DNA of 60,000 nucleotides from Polytrichum commune (lineage: Eukaryota > Streptophyta > Polytrichopsida > Polytrichales > Polytrichaceae). Every line of letters begins with the position of its first letter. The first letter of the stretch is position 1. Location of the stretch: positions 11,598,501 through 11,658,500 of the forward strand of contig OX485808.1 in assembly GCA_950295325.1 (NCBI GenBank), in the 5' to 3' direction. Positions 23,711 through 34,410 of the stretch are shown here, one piece after another. A program made the position numbers and the translations under genes. Under the pieces are notes generated by a model. The model was not told where the DNA came from. It did no database searches and saw nothing but the letters and a program-made list of their open reading frames with translations.

Positions 23711-24696
23711 AAATTATCCTAACGCTTGCCCAAAATTGCCCCCATTTTTCGAGTGAAGTTAGCACCTAGGTGTAAATCAAAAGAATCATCATCACATGTG
23801 CACATTTGATAACCACAACTACATCAAGGGAGGTCCACATTTTCATTCTTTTAGACTTTTTTTTAATGGTTTATCATAGATTTGCAACATGGCAAGTTTT
23901 GTGTATGAGTGTGATCAATAGATCATGGAGAACAAGAAAGACTTATTGAATAACACCCACATGCCTAAGGCAAGTATACCCAAACCCAAACATGGCCTAA
24001 ACCAACACCTAGACATCTCGTAGAACATGTTTATATCGATTATGAAAATGTACATGGGTTGAATTGGCCTGAACATGTGAGTCAGATGTTGATTTTAGGT
24101 CACTTACAACTGAAATTCCGAACCCTTATAACTTTTGCATATGTTGTCCAAATGATGTGTTATTGAGTGCATTGGAATCCTCACGATTTTGCACAATTGC
24201 CAATATGCCTAGAGCTTATTATGTGGGTTCTAGGTTTGCTCACCTTATACCTTACTAACTATATCCATCATGTGACCGACACATCACTTGTAAGGAAAAA
24301 AAGAATCCTTATTGGTTACTTTTCTTTATTAATATGCTTATATTTGAATGGCATGTGGTTTGGTGTGGCTCCAAGAACATACACCCAAAGGATGTGTGTT
24401 CAAAAGATATGCAATCTTAAAATATGATAACCATTATACACTCAATACTCAACATTATGGTGGGAGGAGGGGGGGGGGCTTATATGACCATTTAAAGAGC
24501 ACCAAAATCCTCATTTTTGATAATGAATAAGATATTCATATGAACCCCAAAAATCATGATGAAAGTGGCTACAACCTCAACTTGGATATGCTGACCATCT
24601 TTATACTAATCGCATGTTTCATGTCCTACGAGAAGTGGGCTAGTCAGAAAACTTTTAAGTAACCTTTTAAGACCCATTCTACCTTATGGTATGACT
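23711..24696. other. Non-coding stretch with dispersed repeat fragments
   Basis: At 23906-23965 a GTGATCAATAGA..GGAGAACAAG..ACACCCACAT phrase matches the tandem duplication at 57003-57568 and a copy at 50575-50655. At 24315-24440 there is another copy of the TATATTTGAATGGCATGTGG dispersed repeat. A G run lies at about 24469-24478. No gene is supported. Confidence 0.45.
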
Positions 24697-25199
24697 CAGT
24701 ACCCGAGAAGTTTTTGGGGCATAGTCGGTGAAGATCCTAGTGATTCTAAATCCAACCGATTACATGTTGACATCTTCCAGTTCTGCTGCTTCCATTCATG
24801 TGAGGTATATTCTTCTATAGATTCCTCTTAGATGATCGGTAAGTCTCCTGAAGTCTCCCACTTCAACCGGTTATTTCTCAAACACAGCCGGTTCATCTGT
24901 AACTAACCGCCGATTCTCCCCGAGAAGTGGTACGAGTTATGACCCAACGAACGCTCAACTGCTCAACTGCTCGGGGAGAACCGGCAGTTAGTTACAGCTG
25001 AACCGGTTGAGTTTGAGAAATTGCCGGTTGAAGTGGGAGACTTCAGGAGACTTACCGAGCATCTAAGAGGAATCTATAGAAGAATATACCTCACATGAAT
25101 GGAAGCCAAACCGGTAAAGATGTCAACATGTAATCGGCTGGATTTCGAATCACTAGAATCTTGACCGACTATGCCCGCCCTAAAACTTCCCGGGCACTG
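24697..25199. mobile_element. Head-to-head pair of hAT-like MITEs forming a ~500-bp palindrome
   Basis: The left half (24697 to about 24935) runs CAGTACCCGAGAAGTTTTTG ... CTCCCCGAGAAG. The right half (about 24970-25199) is the inverted copy, ending CTTCCCGGGCACTG. Each half equals one ~230-bp unit of the family at 28898, 29568, 30217 and 52881. The arms share long stretches such as GTCTCCTGAAGTCTCCCACT with its inverse, and GAGGTATATTCTTCTATAGA with its inverse. They are separated by about 35 bases. Inverted similarity extends six to nine bases past the CAGT ends (ATGACT...AGTCAT), so no direct target duplication is visible. Confidence 0.8.
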
Positions 25200-25200
25200 A

Positions 25201-25778
25201 GGGCCACTTCACACATGAGCCAAGAGCCGTGACCTTGTAATGGTGAGGACCCTTGACTCTCATCCAAAGGCCGTACCATGGGTGTTGGGAAAGCCATTTT
25301 ATGTAGTCTTTGGCCCTCAAGCATAGTGTGAAGTGAGAATGAACCATGTTGCGGGACCATTGCATATTTTGTTGGTGGAAAAAGAGGGGAGGATTTGGTT
25401 TAATATAATATGTCTCCAGTTTTATCAATTTAAGATAACTACTTGGTGGTGTTTTTCTGTCATGGAATCTGCCATGCAGTCTGTCCTGAAATTTGTCCTG
25501 CTGGAAAAAATATTTAAAAAATCATGGTCTCCCGGAATTTGCATCAAGCCCACCTCTTGGAGGTGGGTCTGACGCAAATTCCGGTAGACCATGCACCCTT
25601 ATCCACAACTAGCCATGTAGGACTCCATGTAGATTTTTCATCCACGAACTTTTCTTTGGGCCTTTAGACTTTCACCTCCTAGTGTGAAGTGAACTTGGAC
25701 GGTCTCCGCCTTTTCGACCAATGAGAGCTCTTACATTGCCATGGTCAAGGGCCTTCAGCCTTGTGTGTGAAGTGGCCC
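25201..25778 (-). mobile_element. PIF/Harbinger MITE, subfamily B (copy 5)
   Basis: The ends are GGGCCACTTCACACATGAG and TTGTGTGTGAAGTGGCCC. TGA lies on both sides (25198-25200 and 25779-25781). The left TGA overlaps the last bases of the hAT-like palindrome (CACTGA), so this element landed at its very edge. It is close to 95 % identical by eye to copy 7 at 33477, suggesting recent activity of the subfamily. The 71-nt inner hairpin is at 25523-25593. Frames inside are repeat sequence. Confidence 0.9.
25523..25593. repeat. 71-nt near-perfect hairpin inside the MITE (copy 5)
   Basis: CATGGTCTCCCGGAATTTGC pairs with GCAAATTCCGGTAGACCATG, continuing through CCCACCTC and GAGGTGGG to a four-base TTGG loop. 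About 30 of 34 positions pair. Confidence 0.9.
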
Positions 25779-26845
25779 TGAGTCATGCCCGGGAAGGGGT
25801 GTGCCTCCTCACGTTCAAACATTGGAGGCCCCTCTAGAAGAAGAAGAAGAAGAAGAAGAAGAAGAAGAAGGGAAGGGAAGGGAAGGGAAAGGGGCCACCA
25901 TGATTATAGTAATGGAGCGACTTTGGCAGGCAATCATCATGTGCGGGGGGAGCAGCATCATTGCCTTTCACATGACCCAACGCCCCCTGACACACACAGC
26001 AGCCGGAAGTTGTCCCCCCTGCCGCGACCCCATCGCCAATGCCCAATGCCCACTCCCTCCCTCCCTCCCTGGCCGTGGCCGTGGCTAAAACCCAAAGTAC
26101 TTCCCAAAAACCAGGTAAAGTTTCCTTGGTTATAGCGAAGGCCTCCGGCTATTCCAAAGCACCTACAAGAACCTGCTTTGGAGGTTTTCAAGTAGGTTTT
26201 CGTTAAGTCGCTTTCACGCATGTTCATGGTTTTATCTACCAAGCAATGACATGTTGGGTAGTTTTCGTCCCATCCCCAGCTGCCTTTCCACTCATCTATC
26301 TTACCATCGGTTTTCGTTAATGGAGCTCCTCGTGCCCTCATAGCTAAGACTAAAAAAGCAACCAATCACAAGGGCGGGAGGCAACACTTTTGAAGCTCCT
26401 ATATTCTTGCCTCATGTTGTTTAAGTACCGGGTCGGTGCTTAGAGGCTTAAAACCTTCACTTTTAAGCCATGCCACATCAGTTGCCAACTAAACTCGGCA
26501 CTAGATAACGTCGATGGTGTGAAGGCCATGTTGTTAGAACCAACTTTTAGTCTTAGCTAAAGTCGGGTGGGAAGGGGGCATATAAGCTAGCCAGCATATG
26601 TATCTGGGCCTACTTTTCCCTTCTCCTTATTTTGGATTCTTTGTTCCGTGTCATCAGAGCCTCTGCAGTTGCAGCTCCAGGTCCAGGCCAGGCCATGACC
26701 ACCTTCTTCCCCCTCCTCAGTCGTGATCTTCTTCTTCTTCTTCTCCTTCTCTGGGTGCAAGGTCATAACACCTGTTGTGGAAGGGGAGGTGAACCAGCAA
26801 GGAACAAAGGAAGGAAGGAAGGAAGGGTGAGAATGATCGTTATGA
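25779..26845. other. Non-coding stretch with (GAA)n and purine-rich repeats
   Basis: (GAA)n lies at 25836-25870 and passes into GGGAA repeats to about 25890. Frames through it on both strands (25785-26365) give poly-Glu or poly-Arg and poly-Phe and are artefacts of the repeat. A second TTC-type tract lies at about 26729-26751, and GGAA repeats at about 26810-26826. No gene is supported. Confidence 0.45.
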
Positions 26846-27353
26846 GGGCCCCTTAGGCACACACGAGCCACGAGCCGTGACCGTGAAGTTGTGAGAGCCC
26901 AAACGGAAAGCGTCCAAAGGCCGTCCCAACGCACCTCCAACATCATGTAGTGCGGTCACGGGCCCTCAAGTGTCGTGTGGAGTCATCTGTGACTGGGCCA
27001 TCGACCGAATGTTGTTTCAGTGGATGTCTATTCGTGCGGGTCCTCACGCATGATGAAATAGAGTAAATCGACGGTTATGAGCGTTCGGAGTGCCATGGTA
27101 TCTTGGTTTTGATGTGTTAGGTCTACGTCGAAGAGGTGGTTTTTGAAAATAGTTCAAGTGACCGTGAAACGTGATCCGTTTGGTGCCATGTAGGAATCCA
27201 TGTAGACTTTATACATCCATCTTGCATTCACATACTCCGTTGGTCCCTCAAGCGTAGTGTAAAGTGAACTTGGAGCGGCTGCGCCTTTTCCACCAATGAG
27301 AGTGCTTGAAGTGTGATGGTCACGGGCTCTCAGTCTCGTGTGTGAAGTGGCCC
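26846..27353 (-). mobile_element. PIF/Harbinger MITE, subfamily A (copy 6)
   Basis: The left end has diverged to GGGCCCCTTAGGCACACACG, while the right end TCGTGTGTGAAGTGGCCC is intact. The flanks are TGA (26843-26845) and TTA (27354-27356). It has the same orientation and a similar altered left end (TAGGCACACACGAGCCA) as copy 1 at 2928, so these two probably form a sub-branch. The many CpG positions and the full set of internal landmarks are kept. Confidence 0.82.
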
Positions 27354-28897
27354 TTACTTAGTGTAGGGCGAGGGGGCTTATATTTTTAGAGAAAAGTTAA
27401 CCCGTGAATCAGAAGCCGAGATCACGAATCGTTAGTCGAGGGAGTTGAAATTGGGATGCATCAACAACCAAGTTAAAGGGGCATGCATTTATTATTACCC
27501 CTCGGTAGGTGGGAGAAAGTGAAACCGCTCTCTTCATTTTTACAATGGTGGGTTTGGTTTCCTAACACCTACTGAGGTGGCAATAGTAAAAATGGAGTTC
27601 CTATAGGTTGGTTGCTAATTCATCTCACGCTGGGTTCAGTAGACTGATTTGGATTTTTGACCATGTTTAGGGGTTGCTTTAGTTACACATCACATTCCTT
27701 GGGTTCTTCAATAGTAGTCAACATTTTCACCCTTTCCTCCTCCGATTCGCCTTCCCCCTTAGTAGGTATTGTTCACATTCACCCCTGCAATGGGGTCATG
27801 GCGAACATGGAACCCCATAAATACCTCTCGTTCATCCAACATGGAACCTTTGAAATGGCATATTATCTAGAAGATTTTTTAGTTGAGTCGACACCAAAAT
27901 TAGCTTCAAAAACCCTGATGTTATTTTAGGTGAGTCAGCCACAAATGTATAGGGGTTCAAGAAATTATGTTGGATGGATGAGAGGTACACTCATGTGTGA
28001 TAGTTTCCACTCGAAGGCATGGACGTCTTGTTGTTTGAGGTGAAACCCAACCAATACTACTGAGGTAAAGGGTTTTATGGTCAAATAAAAACATGACCTC
28101 TCATAGGTTTGTCATTAATTACTCTCAAATGGGTCTCAACATACTAATCTTAGGCCTTTGATCCTAATTGGGGGTCAAATAAGCTAAAATACATACATAT
28201 ATATATACACACACACACACAAGCTATATACTAATGGGGCCCATCTCAAAGAGCAAGACTTCTACAAATGAATGTTTGTACTACCTATCGAGGAGGAAGG
28301 CAAGTTGGAGGGGAAGGGCGAAATCTTGCGTTCTATTGTAGAGCCCATAGATTACCATTTAAGAGGTGGGCATTTTGGTCCGGGCATCCATCACTGTTTG
28401 ATAATACCAGCGTACACACTTATGTCATAATCATCTTTACTTTGGACACGTGGATGACTCATTTTAATTTAATTTTTACTAAACAACCCTAACTTCACAA
28501 TGATGCCATCCACATGGTCAAATCTGTCGTAAGAGGTGCCATTTTTTTTTGGAACTGACCGTTGAAATGAATCGAACCGAATTGTTTTAGACAACTTTGG
28601 GATGATTTCACTACAACCTTTAAGGGGTTACCTCCTACTTCGGGGTCCTCTTATTTTGGACACGTGAACAACTAAATTGTTTCTCTAACTTCACAAATCC
28701 TAACTTCCCAAATATACTATTCGCATGGTCGTATCTACCATACGAGGTGCCGCTTCCCTTCCTTCAACAAACCATTGACTTGAATTGAACCATTTTACTC
28801 GATTTCGCGGCGGCCTTTAGGGGTTAACTCCTAGTAGGAGTTCCCTTACCCCGAGTTCACCTAGCAAACCTAAATCGAGATGAACCAACAACCAGCC
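27354..28897. other. Non-coding stretch with dispersed repeats
   Basis: Two diverged copies of one dispersed repeat lie near 27600-27660 and 28100-28190 (ATAGGTTKGT..TTAATTCATCTC, GGGTCTCAACATACTAATCT). A (TA)/(CA) microsatellite lies at 28195-28220. Segments 28480-28600 and 28690-28800 repeat a GACCATTGACTTGAATYGAACC-like phrase. No gene is supported. Confidence 0.4.
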
Positions 28898-29320
28898 CAG
28901 TGATCGGGGAGATAATCGGTTTGGGCATAATCGGTCGAGATCCTAGTGTTTGCACGTCCAACCGGTTCCATGTCGACAACACCCTTCGATTTTCCTATAC
29001 TAAAGTGGGATATATTCTTCTAATAAACTCCTCTACAATGATCGGTAATTTTCCTGCATCCTCCAACTTCAACCGGTTAATTCTTTTTTTTCTTCTTCTT
29101 CGAGACAGAAAGCTGACAGGCCAGCGCCACAACACAGGAGACGGTTGACCACTTGGCAAGTTTTCCGTCGAGTAGACATGAGATTTCACAGCCGGGAATC
29201 GAACTGCCAACCTCATCCTTGAGATTTGGGTATCTCTCCACCATCACCCGGTAGTTTAGGTTATTCGTCAAGCGCCAACCGGTTCATGTGTAACTAACTG
29301 CCGGTTCTCCCCGATCATAG
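28898..29320 (-). mobile_element. hAT MITE (AACCGGTT family), split by a SINE
   Basis: The ends are CAGTGATCGGGGAGAT and GTTCTCCCCGATCATAG. The flanking octamers AACCAGCC (28890-28897) and CACCAGGC (29321-29328) agree at six of eight, a weathered 8-bp hAT-type duplication. Removing the SINE at 29084-29258 leaves a ~240-bp element matching the copy at 30217 in reverse. It and the forward copy at 29568 form an inverted pair about 250 bp apart. Confidence 0.8.
29084..29258 (-). mobile_element. tRNA-derived SINE inserted in a hAT MITE
   Basis: On the minus strand the sequence carries a pol III B box, GTTCGATTCCC (29194-29204), a GGAGAGATACCCAAATCTCA stretch upstream and an A/G-rich tail (complement of the TTTTTTTTCTTCTTCTTC run at its low-coordinate end). 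Short direct repeats flank it: GGTTAATTC (29075-29083) and GGTTATTC (29259-29266). The same sequence occurs at 36410-36596. The A box is not clearly preserved and the 5' end is shorter than in the other copy. Confidence 0.78.
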
Positions 29321-29519
29321 CACCAGGCTGGCGGGCACACGGGTTTCCACTAACTTAACTTAACTTATCACCACCCCCTCGGGAGGTGGTGCTGCTGGGT
29401 GAACCCTAAGCCCGACGTCTGGCCCGGCCTCTGTGGACTCTGGAACTTGGCCTCACAGCTGCTGCAGGGGGTGGGTGATGAACACTGGCCCATGCATAAA
29501 TCGGGCAGAGGGCCCAAAG

Positions 29520-29567
<48 letters not shown>
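29321..29567. repeat. Spacer ending in a 42-bp (GA)n microsatellite
   Basis: Sequence of moderate GC with no gene runs into a pure GA tract at 29522-29563. The next hAT MITE starts within five bases of the end of that tract. Confidence 0.8.
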
Positions 29568-29568
<1 letters not shown>

Positions 29569-29792
29569 AATGATCGGGGAGAATTGGCAGTTAGTTAGAG
29601 ATGAACCGGTTGAGTTTGAAAAATAACCGGTTGACGTTGAAGACTGTAAGAAATTACCAATCAGTTTTGAGGAATTTATAAAATATGCCCCAATTTAGTA
29701 AAGGAAAACCGGAGGATGTCAACGTGTAACCGGTTGGACTTGCAAACACTAGGATCTCAACTGATTATGCCCAAAAATCTCCCCCATCACTG
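29568..29792 (+). mobile_element. hAT MITE (AACCGGTT family), 225 bp
   Basis: It starts GAATGATCGGGGAGAATTGG and ends AAATCTCCCCCATCACTG. Palindromic AACCGGTT words lie at the positions they hold in the 30217 copy (GAACCGGTTGAG, TAACCGGTTGAC, TAACCGGTTGG). It sits at a GA-rich target; the flanking octamers GAGAATGA and GAGAGAAA match partly. Confidence 0.82.
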
Positions 29793-30112
29793 GAGAGAAA
29801 GAAAAAAGAAGAAGAAGGGAAAAAAAAAAAAGTGAGTGAGAAAGAAAGAGAGAGGTGGCCGGCCAGTGGCACTTGCAGGCTACGTTCTGCTTGGCTTGGC
29901 TGGGCTGGGCTGGGTGCCAGCGGGATGACAGCTCCGCCAACATCTTGAGGAGGTCCATGCTTATTCCCGTGCCATAATATATAGCCCACCCGCCCACAGT
30001 GCAGCAGCAGGAGGAAGTAGAAGCCTGTGGGCGTTCGTGTGGCAGAGTGTTATTGTCTGCGTCATAACCCACCCAGGGAACCAACCGTGCAGGTGACCGC
30101 AGGGGCACACAG

Positions 30113-30181
<69 letters not shown>

Positions 30182-30216
30182 CTAGATTTCACATGTGCGC
30201 TGTGTGTTGTGTGTAC
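29793..30216. repeat. Spacer with a 64-bp (GA)n microsatellite
   Basis: Non-coding sequence with GC-rich stretches (TGGCTTGGCTGGGCTGGGC) leads into a GA run at about 30116-30181. The 156-codon minus frame across it (29749-30219) is an artefact, since its LSLSLS tract is the microsatellite. Confidence 0.8.
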
Positions 30217-30446
30217 CAATGATCGGGGAGAATCGGCAGTTAGTTACAAATGAACCGGTTGAGTTTTAGAAGTAACCGGTTGACAGTTCAAAACTACATG
30301 AAAATTACCGATCATTCTTGAGGAATTCATAAAAGAATATACCCCAATTTAACAAAGGAAAACCGGAGGATGCCAACATGTCACCGGTTGGACTTGCAAA
30401 CACTAGGATCTCAACCGATTACGCCCAAACATCTCCCCGATCACTG
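30217..30446 (+). mobile_element. hAT MITE (AACCGGTT family), best-preserved copy, 230 bp
   Basis: The terminal repeats are CAATGATCGGGGAGA and TCTCCCCGATCACTG. They are flanked by a perfect 8-bp duplication, GTGTGTAC, at 30209-30216 and 30447-30454. Eight-base duplications with CARTG ends are typical of hAT transposons. Subterminal words AACCGGTT or ACCGGTTG occur three to four times and are candidate transposase-binding sites. There is no coding capacity. Confidence 0.92.
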
Positions 30447-31585
30447 GTGTGTACCAAGGTTGTTGCAGTTGCTTGGGGGAATATATATATATATATATAT
30501 ATTATACAAGATGACGGGGGCGAGGGAGATAATGCCAGCTGGTTTCTATGTTGGCCGCCCTTCAATGTAATTTGTGGGGCCGAGGCAGCTCTACTAGCTA
30601 GTTAGCTTGAATGAAGTGAAGTGAAGTGGAGTGTAGTTGAGTTGAGTGGAGGGGAGGGGAGTTTTTCGACCCAAGCGTGCCCGTCCGCAGTCCCCGAGCG
30701 ATGTGAAGGGGAAGGAGGCCACATGTGTATGAAAAGGGCCGGGTTCGAAATGGAGATCGGTGAACCAAGGTGAAAGAATTTGGGCCTCGACGTGTGCCAA
30801 TCTTGGAACGGGGGGTGGCACATGTGAGGAACCCGATTATGAAACGCACTTCGGTAAGTGGAGGCGAGTGAAGCTCGGTTTCAAGGTTGATTTTTTCTCT
30901 TTTCTTTTATTGGGATGAGATATGTTTGTTCTTAACTTTAATCGGAAATGGAGGGTTCAAGCGTTACTAATGTATTGTTTGAAGCCGGAGTTGGAAGAGG
31001 ACAATTTTGCCCAGTAAAAAGGGACCAGTCTTAACACCAATCTTCCCAAGGTTAGGCATATGTCAAGGCCAAAATTCTTGTACCTTAGTCCACTGAACTC
31101 CATTTCGAAACCAACATTATCGAATGTACGTGGCTTGCACACAAGAAGCTTTAGTTTCGAGTTTGGTCCCCCCCCCCCTCCCTTTCTATAAGCCTTACAA
31201 AAAGCATAATCTTCAATCAAAGTTAAAAAGAAACGTTTATACGTCAGACAAGAGACACCAACCTTGAGATCAAGCTTGCCAAGGTTAGGCACATGCCAAG
31301 GCCAAAATGCTTCTAATAAAAGAGTGGTGAAAGAGGGACATCGTTTCCTAGCACCTAATTGGGCCGACAATAAAACATGACCCCCTACAAGTTTATCATC
31401 GATTCATCCTAATTTAAACTCACTATATGAAATAAGGATCTCTACCCCGATCTAGAAGCTAACTTATCTCAAAATGGGAAATCCTGGGATTCTACATAGA
31501 AATTAGTTTTTTTGCATTCTCCCCATTGGTAGGTGCTATGAAACATCACCCCCAAACCAATAAATGCACAAGGAGATGTGTATTA
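30447..31585. other. Non-coding stretch with (AT)n and a direct repeat
   Basis: (AT)n lies at 30482-30501. The phrase CCAAGGTTAGGCAYATGYCAAGG occurs twice (about 31045 and 31283), part of a ~227-bp-spaced diverged duplication. The 137-codon minus frame over it (30957-31370) shows the same duplication in protein form but no domain. A C run lies at about 31168-31178. Confidence 0.4.
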
Positions 31586-32133
31586 GGGCCAAGTTCCATG
31601 TGCCGGTCCCAATCCGTTTTTTAAATGGGTGAGAAACGGGTGACATCCTCCGAAAAATGGGTGATGTCACCCATTTTATGGAGGGGTACTTTTATGTGGG
31701 GTGCCGGTTTTTTTCGATTTCTTACTTTCTAACTAAATTTGGTGAGTGATAAGACATGACACTTTATGAAGGTCACCGGCAATGAACGTCATCTAGATTC
31801 TAAAAACATCATAAAATACACTTTCCCTAGGAGTACTCCTCAAAAGAAGGGACTAGAAGAACAAAGTGGCCTTTAGTATCCAAGGGTGTACCCTAGGTGA
31901 CTGGCCGATCTGATCACCGGAGCTTTCTAACTGGCACATGTCCTTCTTGTGACCGTTAGGACCGCCGGTCCTTTGGCACCTGTTCTTGCACAACACAAAA
32001 TGTGGGACACCCATCCATGGGGGGTACCGGTCCTTGGGTGAGAAGGATGGGCACATGGCACCACCCTCTTTTCACCGGCCCACCCATTTATTTTGAAAAA
32101 AACGGACCCGGACCGGCACATGGAACTTGGCCC
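31586..32133. mobile_element. PIF/Harbinger MITE, second family, 548 bp
   Basis: The ends are identical inverted repeats over 24 bases, starting GGGCCAAGTTCCATGTGCCG, and similarity continues inward (GTTTTTT..AAATGGGTG on both sides). TTA flanks both ends (31583-31585 and 32134-32136). An 18-bp-arm palindrome lies inside at 31647-31684 (AAAATGGGTGA and its complement). Only GGGCC is shared with the other family. Perfect ends imply a recent insertion. There is no coding capacity; the opposite frames at 31853-32235 are chance. Confidence 0.9.
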
Positions 32134-32824
32134 TTAGACTTGATAAGTCATCTTGGAGGGGCTACCAAGCAACTGTGCAAATGCAGCTCTATGCTTATGT
32201 GTAGCCATTTACATTGTGCGGTACTTTTCAACTAACAATTATCCGGTCTAAATACAAGGTCGAGAATCTATCCTTTGAACTCAAGATTTGTAAAACACAA
32301 CCGAGTGAACCGGTGAGCCGTGGAAGATGGATGAAGTCCTTGGATGACCGGAAAAAGGATTATGTCAACAATTAGCTTTCTAGGTCTTTTGGCACAAAGT
32401 TGCATTCTCATCCCACCCACAAAGTCCAAAAGTTTTCCAAATCTCCAAAGCCCACCAATTATTGAGCGAGAAGCCAAACCCTTCAAATCCTTCCCACACC
32501 CAATGACTTGGACTCTTGGTGAATTGACATCCTGGCAATGAAATCGGTGGTTTGCCCTCAAAAACATAGAAAGCCGATTAATTTGAGGGATTCATTCTTC
32601 CACGATCATAGGAGTTGCTTTAAGTTACACATGACCCTATTGTGGGCACTTCCAAATCCATACACGATTCGAATTGTTGAATCTCACTTCTTCAATATCG
32701 GAGTTGAAACACATAAAATCATCAGTGATCAAAGTGCGGTTCTCTTTCTCTTGAATTGGTTCTCATGGGGTGATTATACTTTGATTCCTCCTTGCAATTG
32801 ATTTTTCAATTTGTGCCGAATATG

Positions 32825-32855
<31 letters not shown>

Positions 32856-33476
32856 TTCTCTTTAAGTGATCACTTAGGCCCTCTGAATCATGCTAACTAT
32901 TGAACCTAGAATGGTTAGTATATTTTTAGCACATAATCCAATCTCTTCATAACACATGTATTTTTAGTACCCAATCTCAATCACAAACATTGTTGTATAT
33001 CACTAAAATGAAGGAGTTTGATCAAGAAGAGTGTTGACATACCATACTATATCTATGGAAATTAGTATTTATCTCGTAGGATATATATATATATAAGGTA
33101 GATGTGCCTAATTAGGTTACTTGTCTTAATTGAACACCAAATATTTGAGTGGTATGCGGTTAAGCATGACTCTTGGAACGGATACTAAAAAGACACATGT
33201 TTCAAAACAATTGACCATGTACTAAAAACATAAAAACCATTCTAGACTCAATAATCAACATTTAATGAACACAAGCATAATCACTTTTTAATGAATGAAA
33301 TATTCACATGAGCTTCAAAACTTATAACATAATTGTATTACTAAGCCTACATCCTTTCTAAAAGGGCAGGGGAAGGCGAGCTGGAAGGTCTACAGATTGA
33401 ATGTCCCTAAGTACGGGTGCCAACCATCGTGGCTATACATGGCTAGCAAGTTGTTGGACCCAAGCTCGAATTCTAA
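32134..33476. other. Non-coding stretch with (TA)n tracts
   Basis: (TA)n lies at about 32822-32853 and a shorter one at 33081-33095. A copy of the TATTTGAGTGGTATGCGG dispersed repeat is at about 33125-33245. The phrase GGTTGCTTTAGTTACACATC near 27670 has a counterpart near 32611. No gene is supported. Confidence 0.4.
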
Positions 33477-34041
33477 GGGCCACTTCACACATGAGCCAAG
33501 AGCCGTGACCTTGTAATGGTGAGGACCATTGACTCTCATCCAAAGGCCATACCATGGGTGTTGGGAAAGCCATTTTATGTAGTCTTTGGCCCTAAGCATA
33601 GTGTGAAGTCATAATGAACCATGTTGCGGGACCATTGCATATTTTGTTGGCGGAAAAAGAGGGGAGGATTTGGTTTAATATAATATGTCTCCAAGTTTAT
33701 TAATTTAAGATAACTACTTGGTGGTGTTTGTATGTCCTGGAATCTGCCATGCACTCTGTCCTGCTGGAAAAAATATTAAAAAAGTCATGGTCTCCCGGAA
33801 TCTGCGTCAAGCCCACCTCTTGGAGGTGGGTCTGACGCAAATTCCGGTAGACCATGCACCCTTATCCACAACTAGCCATGTAGGACTCCATGTAGATTTT
33901 TCATCCACGAACTTTTCTTTGGGCCTTTAGGCCTTCACCTCCTAGTGTGAAGTGAACTTGGACGGTCTCCGCCTTTTCGACCAATGAGAGCTCTTACATT
34001 GCCATGGTCAAGGGCCTTCAGCCTTGTGTGTGAAGTGGCCC
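33477..34041 (-). mobile_element. PIF/Harbinger MITE, subfamily B (copy 7)
   Basis: Its ends are GGGCCACTTCACACATGAG and TTGTGTGTGAAGTGGCCC, with TAA on both sides (33474-33476 and 34042-34044). It is almost a duplicate of copy 5 at 25201, in the same orientation, with small deletions (for example the loss of one base at CCCTAAGC). The inner hairpin is at 33786-33856. Confidence 0.92.
33786..33856. repeat. 71-nt near-perfect hairpin inside the MITE (copy 7)
   Basis: The arms CATGGTCTCCCGGAATCTGC and GCAAATTCCGGTAGACCATG pair around a TTGG loop, with four mismatches in 34 positions. Base changes relative to copies 3 and 5 fall in both arms. Confidence 0.9.
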
Positions 34042-34410
34042 TAATATACTTCTAACAACTGGAGCCCATAGATGCGGATCATACACAACCTTGGGAAATC
34101 CATTGGTAGAATTAGAGATCCCTTGACAAGTATCGGTTCACATGTGAGACGTTAAACAACACTCAAACTAATTATTGTTCATTTTGTACAATAAACCTAA
34201 GATAAAAAAAAAGGCACAATGCGTGGCAAATTCCTGGCCCCATGGTCGTCAGTCTACATCTGAGTAATATTGTGGAGGAAAGTCACTACAACCCTCAATT
34301 TGGATTTGTTAATCATGTTGTACCGTAGCGCTCTGGATGTCACTTGTATTACTATGATTTTAGGCATTTTTGTTTTGTTTGGAACACTGAACGAATTTGA
34401 TATCCCATGA
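34042..34410. other. Short non-coding stretch
   Basis: Nothing recognised. Confidence 0.35.

Noticed and set aside
25785-26365. Arg-rich, Glu-rich and Phe-rich frames
   Set aside because: They read the (GAA)n and GGGAA tracts in different frames and strands.
29190-29260. A second tRNA gene on the minus strand
   Set aside because: Only the B box and part of the T arm are tRNA-like; no cloverleaf forms, and the sequence recurs as a SINE at 36410.
29749-30219. 156-codon minus-strand frame with an LSLSLS tract
   Set aside because: The tract is the (GA)n microsatellite; the rest overlaps a hAT MITE.
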